Shown here: piece after piece, positions 1 through 11,981 of the stretch
Numbering within the stretch: position 1 is the first letter of the stretch
How the letters are laid out: the number at the start of each line of letters is the position of its first letter
Origin: Caprella mutica
Taxonomy: Eukaryota; Arthropoda; Malacostraca; Amphipoda; Caprellidae
DNA length: 64,000 bases
Direction of reading: 5' to 3'
Assembly: GCA_947561585.1 (NCBI GenBank)
Contig: CANNZV010001818.1
Span: 157,465-221,464, forward strand
Notes under the pieces: model-generated
The model's database searches: none
What the model was told of the DNA's origin: nothing
Seen by the model: the letters and a program-made list of their open reading frames with translations, nothing else
Program-made: the position numbers and the translations under genes

Positions 1-311
1 AGAAAGACAGAAATTGTTATTCTTTCACACTAATCGGCAGAGTGTACAGCTCTTGGTTTTTTGTTTATTTTTCTGCGGAAAAACGATTATATTTAAAATA
101 ATTCTGAGTACGAAACTACCATTCATATATGTATGGTTTTGAAGATAAATTCATTTGTCCCACTGTTTCACTACTATTCTTCAAGAAATCGTACAACTGG
201 CAATTATTTCCCTATTCATTTAACCTGTTATATATAGTCTATGAACCTTGATTTTAACTTGTACTTCATTCATAAATGAAGAATATTGTATTGGAAAATT
301 AAGCTTTAAAT

Positions 312-950
312 TTACATCGGTAGAATAGATACATCTAAATAAAATAGAAAAAGAGATGATCAATACCAAATGTTGTTTTCGATTTTGTGGCCGCTTTCAA
401 ATCCAGATGGCGCTTTTTAAAACAGAAATTTCCGAGAATGGTGTATCTTACTGTAGTATAATATATTTGGTAAATCGTTTTTTAAATACCTTTTCGAGAA
501 AGATTATACATTAATTGCATTGTATGAAATGGCAGTTTATAATTAATATTATGAACAATAAAAAATAATTGAAATATTAAATAAATTTGGAAAACAAAGT
601 GAAATATAATTTTTTTCCAAGAACAACCTATTCAGCAGTGAAAATACACCAGCACGATATGTAATTTTAAATGTTTTACAGTTTACCTTTAATCTAATTT
701 TTACTTCAATAAAATTTCTATATATTTATTATTATTCAATATTATCACTAACAGACTTATAAAATATTCAACATTGAGTTTAAATAACCTCATAATAATA
801 TGGATTTCCCGTTGAGCTTGAATCTTTTCCATCAGACATATAAATGCATAAATATATCTGTAAAATTACCCTTCTCCATCAATCGTAATATTCCTAAACT
901 AAAAACTTACTGATCTCTTTATTTTAAATTCCAGTTATCTTTCATTCATC
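312..950. other. Satellite-proximal unit segment, no supported gene
   Basis: Conserved in all units (11342-11981 and 22444-23083). In units 2 and 3 it holds an 85-codon minus-strand frame (11606-11863, 22708-22965) starting with Met-Glu-Lys-Ile. In unit 1 that frame is interrupted by small indels. I see no splice or composition support, so I do not call a gene. Confidence 0.5.
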
Positions 951-2401
951 TCTCTAATATCTAACCTCTACTCTAATATCTAACCTCTACTCTAATATCT
1001 AACCTCTACTCTAATATCTAACCTCTACTCTAATATCTAACCTCTACTCTAATATCTAACCTATACTCTTATATCTAACCTCTACTATAATATCTAAATT
1101 TTACTCTAATATCTAACCTCTACTCTAATATCTAACCTCTACTGTAATATCTAACCTATAATCTAATATCTAACATCTACTCTAATAACTAACCTCTACT
1201 CTAATATCTAACCTCTATTCTAATATCTAACCTCTACTCTAATATCTAACCTCTACTCTGATATCTAACCTCTACTCTAATTCTAACCTCTACTCTAATA
1301 TCTAACCTATACTCTTATATCTAACCTCTAATATAATATCTAAATTTTACTCTAATATCTAACCTCTACTCTAATATCTAACCTCTACTGTAATATCTAA
1401 CCTATAATCTAATATCTAACCTCTACTCTAATATCTAACCTCTACTCTAATATCTAACCTTTACTCTAATATCTAACCTCTACTTTAATATCTAACCCCC
1501 ACTCTAATATCTAACCTCTACTCTAATATCTAACCCCCACTCTAATATCTAACCCCACTCTTATATCTAACCTCTACTCTAATATTTAACCCCCACTCTA
1601 ATATCTAACCCCCAATCTAATATCAAACCTCTACTCTAATATCTAACATCCACTCTTATATCTAACCTCTACTCTAATATCTAACCCCCACTCTAATATC
1701 TAACCCCTACTCTAATATCTAACATCTACTCTAATATCTAACCTTTACTCTAATATCTAACCTCTATTCTAATATCTAACCTCTACTCTAATATCTAACC
1801 CCCACTCTTATATTTAACCTCTACTCCAATATCTAATCTTTACTCTAATATTTAACCCCTACTCTAATATCTAACCCCACTCTGATATCTAACCTTTATT
1901 CTGATATCTAACCTCTACTCTGATATCTAACCTCTACTCTGATATCTAACCTCTACTCTGATATCTAACCTCTACTCTAATATCTAATCTCTACTCTAAT
2001 ATTTAACCTCTACTCTAATATCTATCCCCTACTCTAATATCTAACCCCCACTCTGATATCCAACCTCTACTCTGATATTTAACCTCTACTCTGATATCTA
2101 ACCTCTACTCTGATATCTAACCTCTACTCTGATATCTAACCTCTACTCTGATATCTAACCTCTACTCTGATATCTAACCTCTACTCTGATATCTAACCTC
2201 TACTCTGATATGTAACATCTACTCTGTTATCTAATCTCTACTCTAATATCTAACCACCACTCTAATATCTAACCTCTACTCTAATATCTAACCCCTACTC
2301 TAATATCTAAACCCCACTCTGATATCTAACCTCTACTCTAATTTTTAACCCCTACTCTAATATCTAAATCCCACTCTGATATCTAACCTCTACTCTAATA
2401 T
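951..2401. repeat. 19-bp satellite array, unit 1
   Basis: Tandem 19-mers of the form CTAATATCTAACCTCTACT, about 76 copies. Variants include CCCCACTC and TCTGATATC, and some monomers are 18 bp. The right half contains a homogeneous block of TCTGATATC monomers (about 1900-2220). Confidence 0.97.
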
Positions 2402-3335
2402 TGAATTAATGAGTACATACTTATTTAAGTTTTTTTGACTGAATGTTGTGACAAGTCCCAAAAAACGTACTTGCTCAATATATGTGCACATTTTAAATTT
2501 GAACAGCAGTCATTTTGACTGCTTGGTAGTTCCAGTGGTAACATCCTCGTCATGTTTCTCTCTTCAAACCTCGTCAGGTGGAACAGTCAAAACTTCAAAA
2601 GAGTCATTAGAAACAACGAAAGAAACTTTTTGTTAGAAAACTATTCCGAAATAAAAATTATTTTAAAAGTTACTTTTACTGGAAAAATAGTATTATTGAT
2701 GTACCTTATAAGTTATAACTCACTTTATAAAAAAGTATGTCACATTAAAATGAGATATACAGTATAGCTAGGCTGGGGCTACAGGTTCAACTCCCTTGTG
2801 TATGAGAGAGTTCTTTACCAGGGTGCAGGTAATTGTACAGTATTTGAAATGGAGTAGAAAGAGAGGAAATACATATAAGAGAGAGAAGTAAAGGAATAAA
2901 TGATAGATAGATTTATAAAATGAAATGATAGTAAAAGAATAAAAGATGTAAAATGCCTTTGAATTTCACTAAAACTGTAAAATAATACTAAGAAAAGAGA
3001 TATTATTATAAAATTGTAGATACCTAATTTTAAAGTTGAATTTGATCCAAAGGAATTTGAATGTCCTTCTAATCAAAGTAATTCAAATTCATTAGATTCA
3101 ATTTCAACAGTAAAATATATAGTCATAAATGTACGTAGTGACTGCGTGGATGCACAAGATAATGTCACTATCTATGTTTCGTATCAGCAATGATTATTTC
3201 CTCTTACTAAGAAATTGAAATATGATTTGGTATATTTGTGTATTAATTAACTGTATATATACAATTACAATGATTGCTTTTACTTTATATGGCTGGATTT
3301 AGGAAATATGGAGTAATCATAATACGCGCGTATTA
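2402..3335. other. Unit spacer between satellite and exon 1
   Basis: AT-rich and conserved in the three units (13329-14262, 24413-25346). It contains only short frames that are not conserved in length. Any promoter of the downstream gene would lie here, but I see no clear TATA or initiator. Confidence 0.5.
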
Positions 3336-3542
3336 TTGCTCATCTTAATATACGAGATAAGCTGAAAGACAATCGAAGCCTCCTTGCTTCCTCATACTGT
3401 TCGACTGCGTTCAAATTCTTCTTCATTTCCTGTGACGGACTCGCAAACGGTGGACAAAAAAACTCATCTTCGGAACTGCAGAATTTAAATTATTTCTAAT
3501 ATCTGTGCTCACAAAGAAGAAACTCATTTTTTACATTTTGAG
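3336..3542 (+). other. Probable 5' UTR exon of gene copy 1
   Basis: A less AT-rich block ending in TTTTGAG followed by the donor GTAAGAT. Read in the frame of the downstream ATG, it has an in-frame TAA and no ATG before the splice site, so it looks non-coding. The 5' end is not determined. The downstream acceptor is AACAG at 4961-4965, giving a 1423-bp intron. Confidence 0.6.
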
Positions 3543-4294
3543 GTAAGATAAATTATTTATTGGTGTTAATATTCTACGTGTTTGATAAAGTGATGTTAAA
3601 AGTATTATAAAAGTATAATCTGTTACTCTATAAACTGATTTCAAATTCATGAAATTAATGCTAAGTTATGTAAATTTCTTTATAATAGAAAGACTTTATA
3701 CATCATTGTATGTAATTATAATTTGCTCCACATATTAACTTTATTTGGTAGCAAATCAGTTTAATATTCATACTCGAATTATTATTTCTAGCGAGTATAA
3801 ATTGATAGTAAAACAATCGTTACGAAATTTCTATTTACCGCGTGGTTCTGATATATGAGTGATATTCAGTAATCGAAAGTGTTTAATGTTTGTGTAATAA
3901 GTACTTAGATAAAATAGTGATAGACCTATTATGGAATAATTGACTAAAATGTATTAGCATCAACCCAAAAGAGTAAATTAATGAAATACCAATTATATTT
4001 ACAATTGTGACGCACATTTCAGTTTAATAACTTACATAGTTTATTCTCTAAGACCTATGGACAAAATGGTGGTGACCTAACCATGAACAGGAACTGTAAA
4101 CCGGTATATATATTAGGTACTGAGATTAAAATTCCATAAATCTATCAAAAGCTATCGTCATTTTCTGTTATCTAGAACCAACTCTTTATAACATTGTTTG
4201 CTATGCATTTAATTGGTAGAACGGATCTAAGATAATTATAAATTGAGGAATAAAGTGACTTCGAACCAACTCACGTAATTGACTCATTGAAACA

Positions 4295-4406
4295 TCTTTA
4301 TTGAACTAAATAAAATACAAACTACAAATATACAATTAAAACATGGTTAAAAATTAGGTTCAAGCCCTTATATAAGTATTAGAATATACTTTTCGGGCAA
4401 ACAGAG
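4295..4406 (-). repeat. LINE 3'-end fragment (or SINE) in intron, unit 1
   Basis: Resembles the 3' UTR of the LINE at 50725-50830. Both have CTTTATTGAA near the end, then a CAAGCCC-like block, then TTTYGGGCAAACAGAG, in the same order and strand. This suggests a truncated insertion of a related LINE, or a SINE sharing its tail. Confidence 0.5.
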
Positions 4407-4965
4407 AATGATAAGGCAAGTGCTAAAAGAAAAAGTACAGACTTAATAATTTACTCATTTGACTAAAAATCAATAAATTGATTCAAAGCATAAATTGATC
4501 ATCCATTAGATATGACCATATGGTTGTACTTTCTTCTTAGTGTAAATGAATTATAAAATGTATGAAACCAGTTTTTTGTTCAGAATAATTCTACAAGAAA
4601 CTTTGTAACATATATACTTATTTAGGTATAACCATCTAATCTAATAAAATGAACTCCTTCCTCATTATAAACTTTCTTGTTCCGTTATTTCAACAAATTG
4701 TAAAAGAAGTTCAAATAGTCCATCATAGGTTAGAATTGATGATGGAATCTTAATAATATGAATGATATTTTCATCTTGTGTTATTATTTTTTGCTATTTT
4801 ATTTAAAAAAATTAGATTTTCCGTTCCTTAGTATTTTTTCATAATTTTTGTTTACAGAATGAAACAATAATTTGATTATTCTGACTATAACAAAGCTTTA
4901 AATCTTACAACTAATGTCAAAAATAAAGTAACAATTTGAACTAACTTACTTCCTTTTTCCAACAG

Positions 4966-5709
4966 ATGGAGAATTTCATCAGCAGAAGATACCTTCTGAC
5001 GTCATCGCATGCAGGTTGCGACTCTTCCATTTTGGTTCTAACGGACAGGAGGCCAAAGATGTTCCTAATTTTAAATGAAGACCTGAAGAAGATGATAGAC
5101 ATGTCTCTTCGTAGTATTCCCACCATTGATAACATCACTATGGTGTCTAGTGGGATAAAGGGAGAAGTTATCATATTCTACAGATACCCTGTGACCGAAT
5201 CTGCGAAAGATTTTACGGATGTTGATAGCACATCTGAAACAGAAGATCAGCACGCTACCGAAGTTCAATCTAATGGAAGGAATTTCACTAATAACCGCAG
5301 TCTCGGAATTTCAAATCACTGTATGGCCAATGTATCGAATGCTAGTTCAACTGGATGTTTCTGTTGCAGGCTATTTAAAAAGATGTTATGTAAGATTAAT
5401 TGCATCAGGCGGTCAAGTTCTAGCGTCCTTACACACAATTCACCTAAAGGTAATAATTCTATAAACTCTAGTGGATGCAGCTCTATAAATTCCAGTTCAA
5501 AATCTAGGAATTCATCTGCTTCTAGCATGAATCCAAGTTTATGTAATTACTTAGATACTAACTCCAATAACGAGGAATTTAATGATGAATATTCAAGTGA
5601 TAATGAACTTCATTCTAATATTGTGACATTTAAGATAAACACCACGGAACTACGAAAAATAGAAGAAGCATTGCGTACCATCGATAATAATTATAAAATT
5701 AATGAATAA
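4966..5709 (+). CDS. Unknown Ser/Asn-rich protein with Cys cluster, gene copy 1 (247 aa)
   Basis: The start ATG is the first codon after the splice acceptor AACAG, and the stop is followed at once by an AATAAA-type signal (GAATAAAAAA). I do not recognise the protein. Residues 1-80 look globular (hydrophobic strands around ILVLTD and VIIFYRYP). A linker follows, then a Cys cluster near 130-145 (TGCFCCRLFKKMLC) with basic residues. After that come a Ser/Asn-rich tract (about 150-185), an acidic stretch (NEEFNDEYSSDNE) and a C-terminal predicted helix (ELRKIEEALRTID). There is no signal peptide or transmembrane segment. The Cys/Lys cluster could be a lipidation site, but that is only inference. 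The frame is kept in copy 3 and nearly kept in copy 2, which favours a real gene over a random frame. Confidence 0.7.
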   Translation: MENFISRRYLLTSSHAGCDSSILVLTDRRPKMFLILNEDLKKMIDMSLRSIPTIDNITMVSSGIKGEVIIFYRYPVTESAKDFTDVDSTSETEDQHATEVQSNGRNFTNNRSLGISNHCMANVSNASSTGCFCCRLFKKMLCKINCIRRSSSSVLTHNSPKGNNSINSSGCSSINSSSKSRNSSASSMNPSLCNYLDTNSNNEEFNDEYSSDNELHSNIVTFKINTTELRKIEEALRTIDNNYKINE

Positions 5710-5876
5710 AAAATTTCAAAATTTATTTGATAGCATTGTATTTTATTTTTCCTATCAATTAATTTAGGCCTAAGCAATACATGGATTAAATGAGAGCTTC
5801 AAGTTACAGTAGAGCTCCTCTATAGTGGACTTCAATTACACCATTTAGCCTCAAATTGAAGGAAGTGAATTTCAAA

Positions 5877-6085
5877 TTAAAATTAGTCCATTTTAAGTTA
5901 AAATTAGTCTATTGCACATTAAAATTAGTCAATTTAAATTAAAATTAGTCAATTTAAATTAAAATTAGTCAATTTAAATTAAAATTAATCAATTTCAAGT
6001 TAAAATTAGTCAATTTCAAATAAAAATTAGTCAATTTCAAATTAAAATTAGTCAATTTCAAATCTAAATTAGTCAATTTCAAATT
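5877..6085. repeat. 20-21 bp minisatellite, unit 1
   Basis: About ten imperfect copies of AATTAAAATTAGTCAATTT, 120-380 bp after the gene stop. The unit 2 counterpart is shorter, so copy number has changed since duplication. Confidence 0.85.
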
Positions 6086-6784
6086 GAAATTTCGTATTTT
6101 TTCACTGTTAATTATTCTCAATTCTAATATAAATAAATTTAATTCACAAAAAGTATCGTACATCTTGTTTTATTTATTTGTCCTATTCATAACAAGTCCA
6201 AATATATTCATTTCTATTTTTTCAAGAACATTATTATAGAAAAAGTTGAAATAATGAATACTAAATTTTTTAGTGTATTTTTTAAAAGCAGATAACATCA
6301 TTAACTGTTGTAAAATAATACGTCACATTGACATTACGTGCTTTGACAGCATGTCAATGTCAGCGGAAAATTCAGTCTCGGAATTTTCAGTCTGAGTTAA
6401 ATATAAAATAATGCTTATCAGTTAGATGTATGAGGGGGTGATGCCACTTCCAAACCCCCCTGCCAGGTCTTCAAACAATCATGAAATGCGCGGTACAATA
6501 AACTACATAACAGCAACTAATGTTGAGAGGCCATTTGTAATTCCGAGACCGAAATTTTCGCCTACCCGCTCCGGGAATATTGAATCGCTTGCCGAGGGCT
6601 GACTGATATCGAAAAAGTATCTTGGAAAGTCTGTGACCGCAAAGAATCGGTAAAATGTACCTAACCAACATCGGTTTTGGTGCACATGGCCACATATGTA
6701 TATATCTGAAACATGAATCTAAATTCTAATGAGACTTCCAGATTTGATGAGACGATTCCTAAAGTAACGAGCCAAAACACGAAT

Positions 6785-6856
6785 GGGCTTGACCGGGAAT
6801 TGAACCCGGGACCACTCGCACCCTAAGCGAGTATCATACCCCTAGACCATCAAGCC
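6785..6856 (-). tRNA. tRNA-Pro (anticodon AGG)
   Basis: The minus strand folds into a 72-nt tRNA. The acceptor stem is a perfect 7-bp GGCTTGA/TCAAGCC with discriminator C. The anticodon stem is ACTCGC/GCGAGT around loop TTAGGGT, which puts AGG at 34-36 (reads CCU, Pro). The T-stem is CCGGG/CCCGG with loop TTCAATT. The B box GGTTCAATTCC is intact and the A box region is TGGTCTAGGGG. A TTTT terminator follows about 10 nt downstream on the minus strand. No intron and no encoded CCA, as expected for a nuclear eukaryotic tRNA gene. Confidence 0.95.
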
Positions 6857-6980
6857 ATATGAAAATAATGATCGAGTTATATAATACAATAATAATATTT
6901 TATTCTAACTAATTTGGTATTTTCATTCAAGTTGAATCAAATGTCGATTCAGATATTCAGATAAATTTAAAATTTGAATA

Positions 6981-7110
6981 TTCATTCAATTCTTCATTTT
7001 CATGTTCATTTAATTCTTCATTTTCATGTTCATTTAATTCTTCATTTTCATGTTCATTTAATTCTTCATTTTCATGTTCATTTAATTCTTCATTTTCATG
7101 TTCATTTAAT
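6981..7110. repeat. 24-bp minisatellite, unit 1 (about 5 copies)
   Basis: Tandem TTCATTTAATTCTTCATTTTCATG units. The open frame through it (LILHFHVH repeats) is a by-product of a period divisible by three. Confidence 0.95.
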
Positions 7111-8261
7111 TGTTGGTATTAATGTTAAATTAGGCGTCTTGATATACACTTATGTTTATTTTTATATCTTATACTGATAAGGGACTTTGTCACACACAAT
7201 ATTTTATTACTTCTATATGATAAGCTCCTTAATTTAATGAAATACTTAGATCTGACGTAGTATTTTTTATGATATCTACAATGTGTGGATTAGTCTTTAC
7301 CAAATGATGGCGGATTATTATCAGGTTGAATTCATGTTACAATGCTATTTAAAAAAAAATGTATGAATAAAAACATGACATAAAAGAAACTAATAAACAA
7401 ATCAACTTATTTAGTGTTGAACAAACAAAACTAATTTAAGTATAGACTTAACAATTACTAAATGTTTTACTGTTTAAAACCTAATGAAAGTTGTGACTTT
7501 ATTAATATTAGATTAATTTTGAAAAATGTGATTAAACATAATAATATCTAATTTAAAACAAATAAATAATAAAAAATTATTGCTCAAAAACCATTGTTTA
7601 AAAAATACACCCTGTGACAATGTATCAATAAAACATAATATTGTGATATGTAAAAACTTATTGAATTGTATTGTATTTCTACACAACCAAAAGTTGTTCC
7701 AGATGAATGCTTTCTATTAGAGTTGTACTTCCAAAATAGAACTACTTTCCCATATCCATATATGAGAAGACTCTTAAATTATATGGAAAGTGAGAAGCAA
7801 TTTCATTATCACTCTATACCACTATATGGCAAAATATAGTTACTATATTGTATATTGAGAAACAAACAGAAATCTAGACATATGCTTATTTTCAGTATAG
7901 TGGAACATTTCTGCGCTTTAAATCACAATTGAGATCCTCTTTTCAGGACTATAATACATAATAGTCTGTCCCGTAATATCTATTTCTTAGTTCACACACA
8001 GAGACTCACTTCAGTTCTGACATTGATGTCACTCATTCTTTAATCCTCTATGTAGAAGCTTTATATTATCATTAGTGTTGCTGTATTTTGAGACAGAAGC
8101 CTATAACAACGGAGTGAATAGCAGTTAGTTTATTGTTCCTTTTGCAGCGGAAAAACCATTTTACTGAAATATTTTTATACCATTCGATAGATTATTAAAT
8201 TTTGAACTATTCTAAGTTGACTCACTCTCGAGTTTAATCTATCGTTTTAGAGATATTCAAG
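7111..8261. other. Unit spacer, nothing recognised
   Basis: AT-rich and well conserved with 18188-19363. No frames of note and no RNA gene recognised on either strand. Confidence 0.5.
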
Positions 8262-8556
8262 AAGAAAGACAAAAATTGTTATTTTCTCACAGTAATCGGC
8301 AGAGTTTTTTGTTTTTCTGTTTATTTTTCAGCGAAAAAACGATTATATTTAAAATAATTCTGAGTACAAAACTACCATTCAAATATGTATGGTTTTGAAG
8401 AAAAACACATTTGTCTCATTGTTTCACAACTATTCTTCAAGAAATCGTACATCTGGCAATTATTTCCCTATTGGTCCTGTTATAGTCTATGAACCTTGAT
8501 TTTAACTTGTATTTCATTCATAAATGAAGAATATTGTATTGGAAAATTAGGCTTTA

Positions 8557-11341
8557 AACTGCGTCCATCGCTTTATTGCAGATCACTATTTTGTGTGTAA
8601 TTTTATTAATATTGGTCGTACAGTAGTGAAACTTTGGTCACTGGAAGATTGCTTCTATAGTATCTTGCTGCAATATTTTTTGAATCCATGAGAAAATTAG
8701 AAAGTTATGAACGTTTATGTATTTTGAAGGCATTTTAACTGTCCATCGCTTTATTGCAGCTCTGTGAAACGACCAAAAAATGAGCGATTAACTTCTACCG
8801 AGAGGGTAAAAATTGTAACAGATCCTGCTGAAGGTAAGACTCTTCTATATTTAGCTTTATAACTTGGAAGGGTTAAAAGAACAATAGTTTCTTTGTGGAA
8901 AATCCCGACACAAACCCATGGAGATATGAGGGTACGAGAAAGAGAATTTCCCCTTGAAATATGCGAAAAATACGCAGGCAGGTTATAAGGCAGCTAAAGG
9001 ACACTAGTGCCTCCATTTTTGACAAGGCTGTCATTGGTCTTAAGTCAAAACAGTCCTGATGTAATGTCTCAAATGAAACGGTTAGAAATGCTCAATGGGG
9101 CTTGAAGGTCCCCTCCACTCTATTTTTTTTTATTTCTCAATGCATTAGAGCTAATGTTACTGATAATAAAACTCCAAACCATTTCAAATTTGGTTCTATA
9201 GTTTTATTATAATATGTAATTTAAGATTTTTTTCCGTTCTTTATACTACACCTCTGAATTTCAAGCGAAGAAAAAGCCCCCCCCCCCTGTTCGATAGGCT
9301 AACACGATCCGACAAAATCAAAACAATAACAAAGCTGATTGATAGATATCAATAGATATCATTGCTACCGGTACTGTATTGTCACTCAAGATGTTCTTTG
9401 TGTTAATCGAGTTACTTTGTAACAAACTAAAAATGCTTGACAAAGACACCTGCCTATTAATGAATGTTTTTTGATTAATTTGATTGAATTCCGATTTCAG
9501 CGTGATACCACAGCACTCCTATTATGTATTCGTTCATTAACTTAAAATGTACTATAATTTGGAGAATTGAGTCAATTGAGCTTTGGTCTAATATTATACT
9601 TTGTATCTATATGTCTTTATTTTTGACCGATGTTCAATTTCCCATCATTCAGCATGCATTAGGGCATAGACTAATTCTTATGACCTATTTTTTAACAACA
9701 TATCATGCAGACACTGAGACACAGATGTAATTAAAGTAAGGTATGGACCAATTAAAGCTGACTCAAACTAAGGTGCAAACCCTGCCTTACTCAGATTTAG
9801 TGTTACCTAACTTTAATATTATAGGTACATAGGCTCTAGCATAGCTAGGCCGGTCTTAGCGTATCCATAATCCACCTTATCCGCGTAAGTTACGGTAGGT
9901 ATTCTAAGATTCACTTTAATATTTATCGTAATAGTGTAGTTCTAAGACAATGGATCCATATAAAGAATTCAATTACCTTATTAAGTATTTCTTACTAATC
10001 GTTTTCATATATCATAAAATTTTCCGATATTGAGAACTGTTAATTTTTATACACTTTCTATTTGAACGCAGATCTGTGATTTGAAATTTTGGATAGGTAT
10101 GCGCTATGTATATACGAACAAACATCCTACTCAAGTATGGGGGCCTTTTTCTTCTAATGAAATTATGAATCTCAGAATGAGAAAAAACGAAATGCGAATA
10201 TTTCTTATATAATTAATTGTGAACAGAATACTTGATCGATTTAAATTCTGTTTACTGCGATATGTTATATAACCTTAGCTCTACAAATTTAAAGCAATAC
10301 CAGAATTTTTTTAATTTAGAGTGGAGAGGACATTTTAAGACCAGAGAACAGGGCAATCAAGTCATGAGAGTATCTCAATTGATGCCCAGAGATATGAGGA
10401 AAGAAGTTGTAACCCTTCGAGCATGAGATTGTGCGAAGTAATGCAAGAAAATCATCTTTTGCCAACGAGATAAATGCAAAATATTAGGCCAAGGGAACAA
10501 AAACTCAATAAAAGAGGCAATGTACGATTGGATTGTTAGGTTTACACCCTCTGGTACTCGGAAAGGGCCAATTAACGTTTCACCAATGATGCCCGCTTAA
10601 AACATAAAGCCACAGACTCCTTGTTGACGATGAAATCAGTGTGGATAAACAGCTCCAGTAGGATCCAAACTTTAACCCATCTATCTAGACAATCAAGGGT
10701 GGCTCTTTCTTCATCTGTTAAAAGAACAAGTAGGAAGTTTGTTTTCATGTAATTCTGTGTACATTTAATGCCTTTTTCCTTTTGGGTCTTGTCCATAGGA
10801 GGCCTGGAAATATGCTCCACGTTCCTTGTCGTCTCATTTAAGACACTGTTTGGACGAATAACCAATGACAGCCTTGTCAAAAATGGAGGCAGTAGTGTTA
10901 TTTGGCTGTCTTATAACCTGCCTGGGTAGTTTTTGCATATTTCGAGGGGAAAAAGCTTCTCCTCGTACCCTCATCTCTCCTTGGGTTGGTGTCGGGATTT
11001 TCCATAATAGAAACTATGGTTCTCTTATCCATCCCAAATTCTTTAGCTAAATATAGAAGAGTCATCCCTTCTGCAGGACCTGTTACAATTTTTACCCTCT
11101 CGGTAGAAGTTAATTGCCCATTTTATGGCCTTTTCACAGAGCTGCAATAAAGCGATGGACAGTTAAATGTCTTAAAAATACATAAACGTTCATAACTTTT
11201 CAATTTTCTCATGAATTAAAAAATATTTCAGCAAGATCTATAGAAGCAATCTTCCAGTGACCAAAGTTTCACTACTGTACGATCAACATTAATAAAATTA
11301 TTCACAAAAAAGTGATCTGCAATAAAGCGGTAGACGCAGTC
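8557..11341 (-). mobile_element. Tc1/mariner-type element with ~480-bp inverted arms (unit 2)
   Basis: Flanked by TA on both sides (8555-8556, 11342-11343). The termini are inverted copies of ACTGCGTC..TTTATTGCAGATCAC. The inversion extends about 480 bp inward (8557-9043 against 10862-11341), far longer than ordinary short TIRs of this group. Unit 1 lacks the element at the same point (307-314). The interior has a poly-C tract near 9278 and a decayed transposase on the minus strand. Confidence 0.85.
10230..11110 (-). pseudogene. Decayed Tc1-like transposase (unit 2)
   Basis: Reading the minus strand from about 11090, a helix-turn-helix region is recognisable (LTSTERVKIV, then YLAKEFGMDKRTIVSIMENP). 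Further on come pieces resembling the catalytic half of Tc1-type transposases: EERATLDCLDRWVKVWILLE around 10700, then with frame changes a GIIGETLIGPFRVPEG-like block near 10570, and IFLHYFAQSHARRVTT near 10440, where family members have a conserved acidic 'DNAPSHA'-type motif. Frameshifts and stops lie between the blocks and the Asp of the last motif looks lost, so the copy is inactive. The HTH part is duplicated in inverted orientation at 8790-9000. Identification rests on family resemblance from memory. Confidence 0.7.
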
Positions 11342-11981
11342 TACATCGGTAGAATAGATACATCTAAATAAAATAGAAAAAGAGATGATCAACACCAAAT
11401 GTTGTTTTCGCTTTTGTGGCCGCTTTCAAATCCAGATGGCGCTTTTTAGAACAGAAATTTCCGAGAATGGTGCATCGTACTGTAGTATAATATCTTTGGT
11501 AAATCGCTTTTTAAATACCTTTTCGAGAAGGATTAAACATTAATCGCATTGTATAAAATGGCAGCTTATAATTAATATTATGAATAATAAAAAATAATTG
11601 AAATATCAAATAAATTTGGAAAACAAAGTTAAAATATAATTTTTTTCCAAGAACAACCTATTGAGCAGTGAAAATACACCAGCACGATATGTAATTTTAA
11701 ATGTTTTACAGTTCACCTTTAATCTAATTTTTACTTCAATTAGAATTTCTTTATATTTATTATTTTTCAATATTATCACTAACAGACTTATAAAACCTTC
11801 AACATTGAGTTTAAATAACCTCATAATAATATGGATTTCCCGTTGAGCTTGAATCTTTTCCATCAGACATATAAATGCATAAATATATCTGTAAAATTAC
11901 CCTTCTCCATCAATCGTAATATTCCTAAATTAAAAACTTACTGATCTCTTTATTTTAAATTCCAGATATCTTTCATTCATC

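Larger units (their letters stand above)
1..8261. repeat. Segmental tandem duplication, unit 1 (no Tc1 insert)
   Basis: Base 1 aligns with 8262 and 19364, and the sequence then runs in parallel with units 2 and 3. Shared landmarks in order are the 19-bp satellite, non-coding exon, intron, 247-codon exon, 20-bp minisatellite, tRNA-Pro and 24-bp minisatellite. The unit is about 8.3 kb because it lacks the 2.8 kb Tc1-like element of units 2 and 3. The choice of start is arbitrary, since the window opens inside the repeat. Most of the difference from unit 2 is in satellite composition and minisatellite length. Confidence 0.93.

Noticed and set aside
951..2401. Telomere-like repeat (CTAACC-containing units)
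   Set aside because: The unit is 19 bp with CTAACC only as part of it, and it lies internally in several places. It is not a TTAGG/CCTAA telomere.
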